From Clostridia bacterium (lineage in GTDB: Bacteria; Bacillota; Clostridia; Oscillospirales; CAG-272): a stretch of DNA of 5,914 nt. Below the pieces are notes generated by a model. The model had not been told where the DNA came from. It worked only from the letters and a program-made list of their open reading frames with translations, and ran no database searches. Numbering within the stretch: position 1 is the first letter of the stretch; every line of letters begins with the position of its first letter. Below, one piece after another: positions 5,842 to 5,914 of the stretch. Position numbers and translations under genes: made by a program. The stretch lies in assembly GCA_900754175.1 (NCBI GenBank), contig CAAEBS010000069.1, positions 1 through 5,914 of the forward strand, given 5' to 3'.

Positions 5842-5914
5842 CTCCCCTTTTAAAAGACTTGAGACAAGGGGTAGGGTGTATGCTGACCCGGAGTTTTACC
5901 GTTGCGATAGTTTA
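5842..5914. repeat. Intergenic tail, probable dispersed repeat
   Basis: After the hairpin come CCCCTT (5844-5849) and AAGGGG (5866-5871), which can form a weak second stem, and a perfect 10-nt palindrome CTTTTAAAAG (5847-5856). GACAAGGGG (5863-5871) is the exact reverse complement of 52-60 at the other end of the window. Together with the shared hairpin design this suggests that related intergenic elements flank the unit. Frames that stay open to the window edge lack a good ribosome binding site and read through the hairpin, so I do not call a gene. Confidence 0.4.

Noticed and set aside
5804..5914. Frame starting ATG at 5804 and open to the window edge
   Set aside because: Its start lies at the foot of the terminator hairpin and the frame reads through the whole stem; no ribosome binding site precedes it. 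It looks like chance translation of an intergenic repeat.
5880..5914. ATG at 5880 with AAGGGG 8 nt upstream, open to the edge
   Set aside because: The AAGGGG is a poor Shine-Dalgarno and part of a weak inverted repeat; only 11 codons are visible, too few to judge.
1..5914. CRISPR array, tRNA, rRNA, insertion sequence or phage genes
   Set aside because: No regularly spaced direct repeats, no cloverleaf or rRNA-like sequence and no transposase or phage motifs were seen on reading both strands.

Overview
The window looks like a piece of chromosome from a Gram-positive, low-to-mid-GC Clostridia bacterium, most probably an uncultured gut member of the Oscillospirales or a neighbouring order. The evidence is strong AGGAGG-type ribosome binding sites, type II (lipoprotein) signal peptides with short hydrophobic cores, a Clostridia-style orphan solute-binding protein, a GLUG-repeat secreted protein, and G5-A3 ... 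T3-C5 hairpins at intergenic ends. The taxonomic call is inference; no rRNA or marker gene is present.

Layout. Positions 1-406 are non-coding: a hairpin with G-run/C-run ends (5-38), a pure pyrimidine tract, a GC-rich stretch, a short inverted repeat (120-148), an AT-rich block, a good sigma-A-type promoter (196-224) and a leader of about 175 nt with small, partly mutually exclusive hairpins. Four genes on the plus strand follow with short gaps (30, 39 and 12 nt), no obvious internal promoter or terminator, and a good ribosome binding site each: a substrate-binding lipoprotein (407-1852), a lipoprotein with a C-terminal endonuclease/exonuclease/phosphatase domain (1883-3751), a secreted GLUG/beta-helix repeat protein (3791-5647), and a 44-residue acidic peptide (5660-5794) whose Shine-Dalgarno begins inside the stop codon of the preceding gene. 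A perfect 15-bp hairpin (5808-5841) closes the unit. The last 70 nt look like an intergenic repeat rather than a gene.

How the genes may work together. Three of the four products carry export signals and should sit on or outside the membrane: a ligand binder, a metal-dependent phosphodiesterase or phosphatase, and a repeat protein of the adhesin/carbohydrate-contact type. This suggests a cell-surface module. No permease, ATPase, regulator or modification enzyme is present in the window, so what is bound or cleaved cannot be read from it. The small peptide, with a basic KPEI-type N-terminus and an acidic Gly/Asp-rich C-terminus, is the least explained part and the best candidate for something undescribed.
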